Positions 1 to 5,146 of a stretch of 5,146 nucleotides of DNA are shown piece by piece. Every line of letters starts with the position of its first letter. Position 1 is the stretch's first letter. Origin of the DNA: Rhizobium sp. Q54 (lineage in GTDB: Bacteria; Pseudomonadota; Alphaproteobacteria; Rhizobiales; Beijerinckiaceae); the NCBI GenBank assembly GCA_945903655.1, contig CAMDOY010000286.1, forward strand, positions 1 through 5,146, read 5' to 3'. The position numbers and the translations under genes were made by a program. The notes beneath the pieces were generated by a model. It did no database searches. It worked only from the letters and a program-made list of their open reading frames with translations, and was not told the origin of the DNA.

Positions 1-46
1 CTAAACCGGACATATCATGTGCTCGCGATACAGCCGCCTTGATAGC

Positions 47-75
47 TTGTCCGCTCCGGAATTTTAGACCATACT
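47..75 (+). promoter_or_regulatory. Candidate sigma70-type promoter of the transporter operon
   Basis: TTGTCC at 47-52 and CATACT at 70-75 each match four of six bases of the -35 (TTGACA) and -10 (TATAAT) consensus, with an ideal 17-base spacer. They lie in the most AT-rich part of the leader. Initiation would fall near 82, giving an untranslated leader of about 35 bases before the ATG at 118. A weaker alternative is TTGATA at 39-44 with TTTAGA at 63-68. No other promoter-like pair is evident between the five transporter genes, so this region probably drives the whole operon. This is a motif match only. Confidence 0.35.
50..60. repeat. Short palindrome in the promoter spacer (possible operator)
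   Basis: TCCG-CTC-CGGA is a perfect 4-bp inverted repeat with a 3-base centre. It overlaps the end of the proposed -35 box and the spacer, where a repressor would be expected to bind. The arms are short, the sequence matches no regulator consensus I can name, and GC-rich DNA produces such palindromes often, so an operator role is only a possibility. No regulator gene is visible in the window. Confidence 0.2.
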
Positions 76-105
76 TTGTGTCGAAATCGCGGAAAACACG
101 CGGGC

Positions 106-112
106 GGGAGGG
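106..112 (+). promoter_or_regulatory. Ribosome-binding site that fixes the binding-protein start
   Basis: GGGAGGG ends five bases before the ATG at 118. It supports that ATG over the in-frame TTG at 76, which would put 14 polar and basic residues in front of an otherwise ideal signal peptide. Confidence 0.75.
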
Positions 113-117
113 TAAAC

Positions 118-1296
118 ATGAAGGCTATCATCAGATTAGCAGCTGTTGCCGGGTTTGTTCTGGCCGCAACGACGGCGATGGCGCAAACCGTCAAGATCGG
201 GCTCCTGTCGCCCTTCTCCGGCCCTTTCGCCATCTGGGGCACCCAATTCAAACAGGCGGTTGAGGCTTTCCAGAAGGTCCATGGCGATAGCGTCAAGGGC
301 ACGAAGATCGAGGTGATCTATCGTGATAACGCGGGCGATCCGACGCGCACGCGCCAGCTCGCCGAAGAAATGATCCTGCGGGAGAAAGTCTCCTTCCTGA
401 CTGGCTTTTCGCTGACGCCAGAGGCGCTTGCGGTCTCGGAGCTGATCACCGAGGCCAAGGTGCCCGCCATCATCATGAACTCCGGCGCTGCCATCATCAC
501 GCGCAAGTCACCCTATTTTGTTCGCGTCAGCTTCTCGGTGAACGTGTTCACGGTGCCCATTCCCGCATGGTTCGAGAAGGAAAAGATCAAGAGCGTCTAT
601 ATTCTGGTCAGTGATTTCGCGCCGGGGCATGACATCGAAGAGAGCCTCAAGGAGGGTATCAAGAAGCTTGGGGTGAACGTGCTCGGCGCCGAGCGCATTC
701 CGCTCTCCACCACGGATTTTGCGGCCTACATGGAACGGGCGGCGCGCGCCAATCCCGAAGTGGTCTACATTTTCATGCCCGCTGGCGCGCCGTCCATCGC
801 CATCGTGCGGGAATTCGCCAAGCGCGGCCTGAAGGAAAAGGGCATCAGGCTGGCTGGCAGCGGGGAAGTGCAGGAAGCTTTCCTGCCCGCCATCGGCGAT
901 GACGTGGTCGGCACGATCTCCGGCTTCCATTATACCGAGACCAACACCAACCCGCAGAATGTGCTGCTGCGCAAGACGCTGGTGGAACTCTTCGGCAAGG
1001 ACGCGACGCCCGACGCCGCCTCCGTCGGCGCCTGGGACGGCATGCGCCTGATGTATGACGCCGTGGCGGAACTCGGTCCGAAGGTGACCGGCGATCAGTT
1101 CATCAAATTCGCCAAGGGACGCGCCTGGGATTCGCCGCGCGGGCCGATCTCGATCGATCCCGAGGAGCGCGACATCATCCAGAACATGTATCTGCGGCAG
1201 GTGGAGAAGCGCGACGGCAAGCTCGTCAATATCGACATCATGACGGTGCCGAATGTGCGCGATCCCTGGAAGATCGCGAATCCCAACGCGAAATGA
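118..1296 (+). CDS. Periplasmic substrate-binding protein of a HAAT-family (branched-chain amino acid-type) ABC importer
   Basis: The 392-residue product is the extracytoplasmic receptor that captures the ligand and docks on LivH-LivM. Residues 1-22 form a Sec signal peptide: K2 and R6, a hydrophobic core, then A20-M-A22 before Q23, the likely signal peptidase I site. There is no lipobox cysteine, so a soluble periplasmic protein is expected. The mature part is a type I periplasmic-binding fold (Peripla_BP_6/LivK type): it opens with VKIGLLSPFSGPFAIWG (25-41), has RDNAGDP at 69-75, and carries the family's late motif SPRGPISIDPEERD at 339-352. Length is normal for the family. No cysteine occurs anywhere, so the disulfide of E. 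coli LivJ is absent. It is the first gene of the operon, 25 bases ahead of livH. The ligand is unknown; relatives bind amino acids, amides or aromatic acids, so I give no gene symbol. Confidence 0.93.
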   Translation: MKAIIRLAAVAGFVLAATTAMAQTVKIGLLSPFSGPFAIWGTQFKQAVEAFQKVHGDSVKGTKIEVIYRDNAGDPTRTRQLAEEMILREKVSFLTGFSLTPEALAVSELITEAKVPAIIMNSGAAIITRKSPYFVRVSFSVNVFTVPIPAWFEKEKIKSVYILVSDFAPGHDIEESLKEGIKKLGVNVLGAERIPLSTTDFAAYMERAARANPEVVYIFMPAGAPSIAIVREFAKRGLKEKGIRLAGSGEVQEAFLPAIGDDVVGTISGFHYTETNTNPQNVLLRKTLVELFGKDATPDAASVGAWDGMRLMYDAVAELGPKVTGDQFIKFAKGRAWDSPRGPISIDPEERDIIQNMYLRQVEKRDGKLVNIDIMTVPNVRDPWKIANPNAK

Positions 1297-1307
1297 CCGG
1301 GATTCGC
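1276..1307 (+). promoter_or_regulatory. Intercistronic stem-loop between the binding-protein gene and livH
   Basis: GCGAATCCC at 1276-1284 and GGGATTCGC at 1299-1307 are exact reverse complements, giving a 9-bp stem with a 14-base loop. The loop contains the binding-protein stop codon TGA (1294-1296). No T tract follows, so it is not a standard intrinsic terminator. It sits six bases ahead of the livH Shine-Dalgarno. In some operons, such as malE-malF, an RNA hairpin after the binding-protein gene stabilises the upstream message, so that receptor is made in excess over permease. That role is inferred here. Confidence 0.55.
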
Positions 1308-1312
1308 AGCTT

Positions 1313-1319
1313 AGGTGAT
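1313..1319 (+). promoter_or_regulatory. livH ribosome-binding site
   Basis: AGGTGAT is a seven-base match to the complement of the 16S rRNA 3' end (AGGAGGTGATC). Its end is two bases from the ATG at 1322, close but workable because the AGG core lies six bases upstream. The in-frame codon TGA at 1316-1318 rules out any earlier livH start. GTG 1315 and ATG 1318 are in other frames. Confidence 0.55.
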
Positions 1320-1321
1320 GG

Positions 1322-2188
1322 ATGCTGATTTTAACGATTCTCCTGGACGGCATCGCATACGGGATGGTGCTTTTCATCATCTCGGTGGGCCTCACGGTCA
1401 CCATGGGGCTCATGCGCGTGGTCAACCTCGCGCATGGGTCCTTCGCCATGCTGGGCGGCTATCTCTCCTCGGTCATGATCCGCCACTACGACGCGCCCTT
1501 CATCGGGGGCGCCTTGATCGCGGCTCTTGTCTGCGGGGCCCTTGGCGGGCTGGCGGAGCTCACGGTCTACCGGCCGCTCTACCGCAAGGGCGAGCTGGCG
1601 CAGGTGCTGCTGACTTTCGGCATGATCTTCATCTCAATCGCCTCGATGACCCTGATTTTCGGCACGACGCCCATTGCGGAGAGCATGCCCAAATGGCTGG
1701 AAGGTCTGGTGGACCTCGGGTTCCGCACCTACCCGACCTACCGGCTGTTCCTCATTGTCGTGGGCGCGCTGCTGGCGCTGGGGCTTTACTTCATCATTGA
1801 ACGCTCATTGTTCGGCGCCCGCCTGCGGGCCAGCGTCGATGACCCCGGCATGGCGCGGGCGCTGGGCATCAATGTGAATCTGCTGTTCACCCTCACCTTC
1901 ATCGGCGGCTGCGCGCTGGCGGGCTTTGGCGGCGCCATCGGCGCGGGCATCCTGCCCATCGAGCCCTTCTACGCCCTGCGCTACCTCGTGCTGTTCCTCG
2001 TGGTGGTCGTCATCGGGGGGCTGGGGTCGTTCCGGGGCTCGCTGGCGGCCGCTCTTGCGGTGGGCCTCATCGAGACCACCGGAAAATATCTCCTGCCGCA
2101 GCTGGGCTCCTTTCTGCTCTGGCTCATCGTGTTCGGTCTGCTCCTGTGGCGTCCCTATGGCCTCCTGCCTCCGAAGTCCGCCTCATGA
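1322..2188 (+). CDS. livH: HAAT-family ABC importer, inner-membrane permease LivH
   Basis: This 288-residue integral membrane protein forms one half of the translocation channel, paired with LivM. Hydrophobic segments lie roughly at 4-30, 38-54, 61-80, 94-113, 141-160, 185-207, 219-236, 238-256 and 262-277. Family landmarks are VNLAHGSFAMLGGY (34-47), the cytoplasmic coupling loop RASVDDPGMARALGIN (169-184), which contacts an ATPase, VIGGLGSFRGS (230-240), and the closing RPYGLLPPK (277-285). Length matches LivH (about 290-310). The only feasible start is ATG 1322, because a stop codon lies just upstream in frame. Its TGA overlaps the livM ATG as ATGA. The gene is complete with no disrupted motif. 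The transported compound cannot be told from this subunit. Confidence 0.95.
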   Translation: MLILTILLDGIAYGMVLFIISVGLTVTMGLMRVVNLAHGSFAMLGGYLSSVMIRHYDAPFIGGALIAALVCGALGGLAELTVYRPLYRKGELAQVLLTFGMIFISIASMTLIFGTTPIAESMPKWLEGLVDLGFRTYPTYRLFLIVVGALLALGLYFIIERSLFGARLRASVDDPGMARALGINVNLLFTLTFIGGCALAGFGGAIGAGILPIEPFYALRYLVLFLVVVVIGGLGSFRGSLAAALAVGLIETTGKYLLPQLGSFLLWLIVFGLLLWRPYGLLPPKSAS

Positions 2189-3234
2189 CCGAACCCGGCA
2201 AACCCATCCTTTCGCCCGCCTTCACGCCGCCCGGCTCCGGACTGGCGGCCCTGCAACTGCGGGACATCTGGCATCTCGCGCCCTGGGCCATCGCCATCGG
2301 CTTCTATTTTGTCGGTGACGGCTTTCACTCCTTCGGCACGAATATCCTGATCATGATCCTGTTCACCCTGTCGCTCGATCTGGCGCTGGGCTACGCGGGC
2401 ATCATCACGCTCGGCCATGCGGCCTTCTTTGGCGCTGGCGCCTATACGGCGGGGATCGTGGCGGTCCACATGACCACGGACCCCCTCGTGGGGCTTGCGC
2501 TGGCGACCGTGTTGGCGGGGGTGCTGGGGATCATCACGGGCATGTTGATCCTGCATACCCAGGGCGTCGCCATGTTCATGCTGACGCTGGCCATCGCCTC
2601 GATGTTCTATGAGGTCGCCAATCAATGGCGCAGCCTCACGGGCGGCGACGACGGGCTGACCGTGCCCCGCTCCGCGCCCCTGCTCGCCTATTTCGGCTTC
2701 GCAGGCTTCCGCTTCGATTTCCGGGGGATGACCGGCTATCTCTACACCCTGTCGGTGGTGTTTCTCTGGTTCCTGATCGCCTGGCGGGTGGTGAAATCGC
2801 CCTTTGGCCGGTCGCTGGACGGCATCCGCCAGAACCCCCGGCGCATGCGCGCCATCGGCACCCCCGTCTGGTGGCGGCTGGTGGCCATGTATGGCCTGTC
2901 AGCGGCCATGGCGGGGACCGCAGGCGCCTTGCAGGCCCATGCGACGCGCCTCGTGGGCCTGACCTCCCTGAACCTGGAACTATCGGGCATCGTGGCGGTC
3001 ATGCTGGTGCTGGGGGGCGAGCGGCGGCTCTATGGCGCCTTCGTCGGCGCGGCCTTCTTCATGATCGTGCAGGATTGGGCCGCCGCCAAGAACCCGGTCT
3101 ACTGGATGTTCGTCATCGGCGGACTTTTGATGGCGGTGGTGCTGTTCCTTGAGGGCGGCCTGATGGGCTTGCTCGACAAGATCGCGGGCCTCTTCACGCG
3201 CAAGCCCGAACAAAAAGCCGGAGGTGCGAAATGA
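2185..3234 (+). CDS. livM: HAAT-family ABC importer, inner-membrane permease LivM
   Basis: This 349-residue protein is the second channel subunit. A soluble N-terminal stretch of about 33 residues precedes hydrophobic segments near 34-43, 51-70, 73-95, 101-124, 127-143, 184-201, 230-252, 264-278, 283-297 and 305-323. Landmarks are GYAGIITLGHAAFFGAGAY (69-87), GGDDGLTV (153-160) and the ATPase-coupling loop GRSLDGIRQNPRRMRAIGT (208-226). The start at ATG 2185 is chosen because it forms a 4-base ATGA overlap with livH; the upstream in-frame GTG at 2146 would bury 13 codons inside livH. No good Shine-Dalgarno precedes 2185 (only GAAG at 2173-2176), so re-initiation from livH is likely. One oddity is GGERRLYG at 277-284, where relatives usually have a second glycine (GG-x-G-x-LYG). 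The tail after residue 330 is polar and lysine-rich, a usual cytoplasmic end. Confidence 0.94.
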   Translation: MTEPGKPILSPAFTPPGSGLAALQLRDIWHLAPWAIAIGFYFVGDGFHSFGTNILIMILFTLSLDLALGYAGIITLGHAAFFGAGAYTAGIVAVHMTTDPLVGLALATVLAGVLGIITGMLILHTQGVAMFMLTLAIASMFYEVANQWRSLTGGDDGLTVPRSAPLLAYFGFAGFRFDFRGMTGYLYTLSVVFLWFLIAWRVVKSPFGRSLDGIRQNPRRMRAIGTPVWWRLVAMYGLSAAMAGTAGALQAHATRLVGLTSLNLELSGIVAVMLVLGGERRLYGAFVGAAFFMIVQDWAAAKNPVYWMFVIGGLLMAVVLFLEGGLMGLLDKIAGLFTRKPEQKAGGAK

Positions 3235-4001
3235 GCGCTCCTCCTGCCTCGCAGCCGGTCCTGTCCGTCCGCAATCTCTGCAAGAATTTCGGCGCCCTCG
3301 CCGTCACCCAATCGGTCTCGCTGGACCTCCACGCGGGCGCCCGGCTTGGGCTCATCGGTCCTAATGGCGCGGGCAAGACCACCCTGGTCAATCTGCTGAC
3401 GGGGATGCTCGCGCCCAATTCCGGCGAGATCATCCTCAATGGCGAAACCCTCCACGGCGTGCAGCCGGAACAGCGCGTGAAAAAGGGCCTCGTGCGCACC
3501 CATCAGATCAACACCCTGCTGATGGAGCACACCACGCGGGACAATGTGGCCATCGCCGTCGCCGAGCGGCGCGGCTTCGCCTGGCGCGCCCTGCGCTATG
3601 GGTCGCAGTGGCGGGCCTGCCTCGAGGAAGCCCATGCGTGTCTGGCGGGGCTGGGGATTGCGGAAGCCGGCGACCGGCGCGTGTCCGAACTGCCCTATGG
3701 CCAGCAACGCCTGCTGGAAATCGCCATAGCCCTGGCGCTCAAGCCCAAGGTCCTGCTGCTGGATGAGCCGGGCGCGGGCATCCCCTCGACCGAATCCCAT
3801 ATCATTGACGAAGCGCTCGACCGGTTGCCGCAGGACATCGCCATTCTCCTGATCGAGCACGACATGGACCTGGTCTTCCGCTTCGCGCGCGACATCACCG
3901 TGCTGGTGCAGGGCGCCGTTCTCACCAGCGGCGTTCCTGCGGAGATCGCCAGAAATCTGCAGGTGCGTGCGGTCTATCTTGGACGGAGCCAACAGGTATG
4001 A
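3231..4001 (+). CDS. livG: HAAT-family ABC importer, ATP-binding subunit LivG
   Basis: This 256-residue cytoplasmic ATPase powers import together with LivF. The Walker A motif is GPNGAGKT (43-50), the Q-loop glutamine is Q92, the signature is LPYGQQR (154-160), Walker B is VLLLDE (174-179) with E179 as catalytic base, the D-loop region is AGIPSTES (182-189), and the switch histidine is H210 in IEHD. The signature has Pro-Tyr where the textbook LSGGQ has Ser-Gly, a form common in LivG proteins, so activity is expected. The C-terminus VRAVYLG (245-251) is the usual family ending. ATG 3231 has a strong GGAGG at 3220-3224, six bases away, and overlaps the livM stop as ATGA. A longer linker with GFAWRALRYGS (115-125) separates the Q-loop from the signature helix, normal for LivG. 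Complete and intact. Confidence 0.96.
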   Translation: MSAPPASQPVLSVRNLCKNFGALAVTQSVSLDLHAGARLGLIGPNGAGKTTLVNLLTGMLAPNSGEIILNGETLHGVQPEQRVKKGLVRTHQINTLLMEHTTRDNVAIAVAERRGFAWRALRYGSQWRACLEEAHACLAGLGIAEAGDRRVSELPYGQQRLLEIAIALALKPKVLLLDEPGAGIPSTESHIIDEALDRLPQDIAILLIEHDMDLVFRFARDITVLVQGAVLTSGVPAEIARNLQVRAVYLGRSQQV

Positions 4002-4708
4002 GCGCGGCGCTGGCGGTCAGGGATCTCGTGGCTGGCTATGGCCCGACCATCATTCTGGATGGCGTCAGTTTCGACGTGCCGGAGAATGGCGCGCTTGCCA
4101 TCCTCGGCCGCAATGGCGTGGGCAAGACCACCTTGCTGACGACGCTGATGGGCCTCACCACAAGACATCGCGGCGCCATCGAGCTGCAGGGCAAGTCCAT
4201 CGAGACCCAGCCGACCCATCTGCGCTCGCGCGCGGGGCTCGCCCTTGTGGCGCAGGAGCGCCGCATCTTCCCCTCGCTGTCGGTCCACGAGAACCTGCTG
4301 ATTTCCGTGCAGCCGGGCGGATGGAGCGTCGATCAGGTCTATAGCCTCTTCCCCGGCCTGGCGGCGCGGCGGGGCAATGCGGGCAACCAGCTGTCAGGGG
4401 GCGAACAGCAGATGCTGGCGGTGGGCCGCGCGCTGGCGGGGGCGCCCAAGGTGCTGCTGCTCGACGAGCCCATGGAGGGCCTCGCCCCCGTCATCGTCGA
4501 CACGCTCTTCGACGCCTTCTCGAAAATCCGCGACGAGGGCGGCATGACCATCATCCTGGTCGAGCAGAAGGTCGATCTCGCCATGGATTTCGCCCGCGAC
4601 GCCATCATTCTGGATCGCGGCCAGATCGTCTATCGCGACACATGCGCCGCCCTGAAGGCGGATGAAGAGGCCCAGCACAATTTCCTGGGGGTCGGCGCCG
4701 AGGGATAG
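3998..4708 (+). CDS. livF: HAAT-family ABC importer, ATP-binding subunit LivF
   Basis: This 236-residue protein is the second ATPase of the importer, expected to pair with LivG. Motifs in order: Walker A GRNGVGKT (37-44), Q-loop Q86 in AQERRIFPSLSV, signature LSGGE (132-136), Walker B VLLLDE (152-157) with E157, D-loop region EGLAPVIV (160-167), and VEQK (188-191) at the switch. Gln190 stands where most ABC ATPases have histidine; this is a known LivF trait (VEQN in E. coli LivF) and separates LivF from LivG. Length matches LivF (about 235-240). The start ATG 3998 overlaps the livG stop as ATGA and has GGAG at 3985-3988, nine bases upstream. It is the last gene of the operon. The stop TAG (4706-4708) lies 24 bases from the stop of the convergent gene. 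Confidence 0.96.
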   Translation: MSAALAVRDLVAGYGPTIILDGVSFDVPENGALAILGRNGVGKTTLLTTLMGLTTRHRGAIELQGKSIETQPTHLRSRAGLALVAQERRIFPSLSVHENLLISVQPGGWSVDQVYSLFPGLAARRGNAGNQLSGGEQQMLAVGRALAGAPKVLLLDEPMEGLAPVIVDTLFDAFSKIRDEGGMTIILVEQKVDLAMDFARDAIILDRGQIVYRDTCAALKADEEAQHNFLGVGAEG

Positions 4709-4740
4709 GGCGGAGGCCGGGACGCGGCCCCCTCAGCCCT
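4707..4740. terminator. Imperfect GC-rich hairpin between convergent genes (candidate bidirectional terminator)
   Basis: AGGGC (4707-4711) pairs with GCCCT (4736-4740), GAGG (4713-4716) with CCTC (4731-4734), and CCG (4717-4719) with CGG (4725-4727), leaving a five-base loop, one mismatch and a three-base bulge. An alternative inner stem is GGCCG (4715-4719) with CGGCC (4725-4729). The structure spans the 24-bp gap and touches both stop codons, the place expected for a shared terminator. Neither strand shows a clear T tract, so intrinsic termination is uncertain; it may act with Rho or only as a 3' stabiliser. Confidence 0.4.
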
Positions 4741-5146
4741 TGCGCTCGGTGGTCACGTCCTTCAGCCCCCAGCCCAGCATCTCGATCTCATGGGGGGCGA
4801 TTTTGAAGTCGAAGCCCTCAAGTTTGGTCTTGAGATCGGCCGCCTGCGCGCGCCCTTCCTCGGAGGTCGCCGCGACCGCGAACCGCACCCAGCCCTCCGC
4901 CAGCGCGCCGACGACCGTATAGGTGATCTCCACCCCATTGCGGGAGGTCACGACCATGCGGCGAGCGTCGGCGGCGGGAGCGCCTGATTGCTTGCGAACG
5001 TCCTGAAACGAGATGGGATCGACCATGAAGGACAGACGCATGACCTTGGAGGGATCGCCGTCCTTGTCCTCGGGGGCGTTGAGCAGCTTCAGATCGTCGC
5101 CCTTCTTCTCGGACGCCGCCTTGATCTCATCAAGGCCGCCGCCAGA
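4733..5146 (-). CDS. C-terminal part of a probable DUF4340-family protein (5' end outside the window)
   Basis: The reading frame is open from the right edge (5146) to TGA at 4733-4735, giving 137 visible residues. The methionine at 5041 is probably internal, because the frame continues upstream for 35 more codons with normal codon use and ends in a glycine-rich stretch at the edge. Visible order: a charged segment (DEIKAASEKKGDDLKL), then FMVDPISFQDVRKQSG, a beta-like stretch NGVEITYTVVG, GWVRFAVA, a helix EEGRAQAADLKTKLEG, and an end FDFKIAPHEIEMLGWGLKDV. This resembles the C-terminal layout of DUF4340 proteins as I recall them: an 'L-x-F-x-DV' element, a 'dGv' strand pair, then a Gly-aromatic-x-hydrophobic motif before a final helix. 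Such proteins often sit beside GldG-like ABC-2 exporter genes, which would lie to the right of the window. The family call is from memory of the pattern and could be wrong; the coding call is firmer. Convergent with livF, so not part of the importer operon. Confidence 0.6.
   Translation of the reverse strand, partial: SGGGLDEIKAASEKKGDDLKLLNAPEDKDGDPSKVMRLSFMVDPISFQDVRKQSGAPAADARRMVVTSRNGVEITYTVVGALAEGWVRFAVAATSEEGRAQAADLKTKLEGFDFKIAPHEIEMLGWGLKDVTTERKG

Noticed and set aside
76..117. Longer binding-protein start at TTG 76
   Set aside because: It would add MCRNRGKHAGGRVN ahead of a complete signal peptide and ignore the well-placed GGGAGGG before ATG 118. The proposed promoter also sits right against it.
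508..1449. Long open frame on the - strand (313 codons) across the binding-protein gene
   Set aside because: It lies antisense to a clearly coding, motif-bearing gene and its translation is rich in His, Arg, Gly and Asp with no recognisable domain. This is typical of mirror frames in GC-rich DNA.
1315..1800. GTG-start frame overlapping the beginning of livH
   Set aside because: It runs in the wrong frame across LivH membrane segments and encodes a His/Gly/Arg-rich product with no family features. It shares only the livH Shine-Dalgarno region.
2146..2184. Extended livM start at GTG 2146
   Set aside because: The extra 13 codons lie fully inside livH and have no ribosome-binding site. The ATGA overlap at 2185 matches the other operon junctions.
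3099..3992. Long open frame on the - strand (297 codons) across livM end and livG
   Set aside because: It is antisense to the intact Walker, signature and H-loop motifs of LivG. The composition is low-complexity (Gly, Gln, Arg, His) with no start signal or domain.
4662..4987. Short + strand frames opposite the edge gene
   Set aside because: They overlap livF's end and the - strand gene, lack ribosome-binding sites, and show no domain. The - strand frame has the consistent protein-like pattern and continues past the window edge.
1..5146. Mobile elements, CRISPR arrays, tRNA/rRNA genes, riboswitches or an undescribed defence or biosynthetic system
   Set aside because: Apart from the leader and two short gaps, the window is filled by recognisable genes with uniform base composition. 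I saw no repeat arrays, terminal inverted repeats, transposase motifs or structured RNA signatures.

Overview
The window holds one complete five-gene operon for a branched-chain amino acid-type (HAAT/Liv family) ABC importer on the + strand. The order is substrate-binding protein, permease LivH, permease LivM, ATPase LivG and ATPase LivF. The 3' part of an unrelated convergent gene on the - strand, probably a DUF4340-family protein, fills the right edge. The DNA is GC-rich with strongly G/C-ending codons. Protein style, such as the LivG stretch LPYGQQRLLEIA followed by AGIPSTES, suggests a Proteobacterium, most likely an alphaproteobacterium of the Hyphomicrobiales/Bradyrhizobium type. That placement is an inference from sequence style, not a search result.

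Layout: positions 1-117 are a non-coding leader with an AT-richer patch, a plausible sigma70-type promoter (47-75) and a short palindrome inside its spacer. The binding protein (118-1296) has a clear Sec signal peptide. A perfect 9-bp inverted repeat (1276-1307) follows; its loop contains the binding-protein stop codon and it lies just ahead of the livH ribosome-binding site. livH (1322-2188), livM (2185-3234), livG (3231-4001) and livF (3998-4708) are joined by three identical 4-base ATGA overlaps, so they look translationally coupled. A 24-bp gap with an imperfect GC-rich hairpin separates livF from the convergent gene (stop at 4733-4735), which runs off the window at 5146.

How it should work: the secreted binding protein captures a small ligand in the periplasm and delivers it to the LivH-LivM membrane heterodimer. 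LivG and LivF hydrolyse ATP on the cytoplasmic face to drive import. All signature motifs are intact, so the system looks functional. The ligand cannot be read from sequence. HAAT paralogues carry amino acids, amides, urea or aromatic carboxylates, and this binding protein lacks any cysteine, unlike E. coli LivJ/LivK.

I see no undescribed system, mobile element, CRISPR array or RNA gene. The most interesting points are the intercistronic stem-loop between the binding protein and livH, the hairpin shared by the two convergent genes, and a few motif variants in the transporter subunits.
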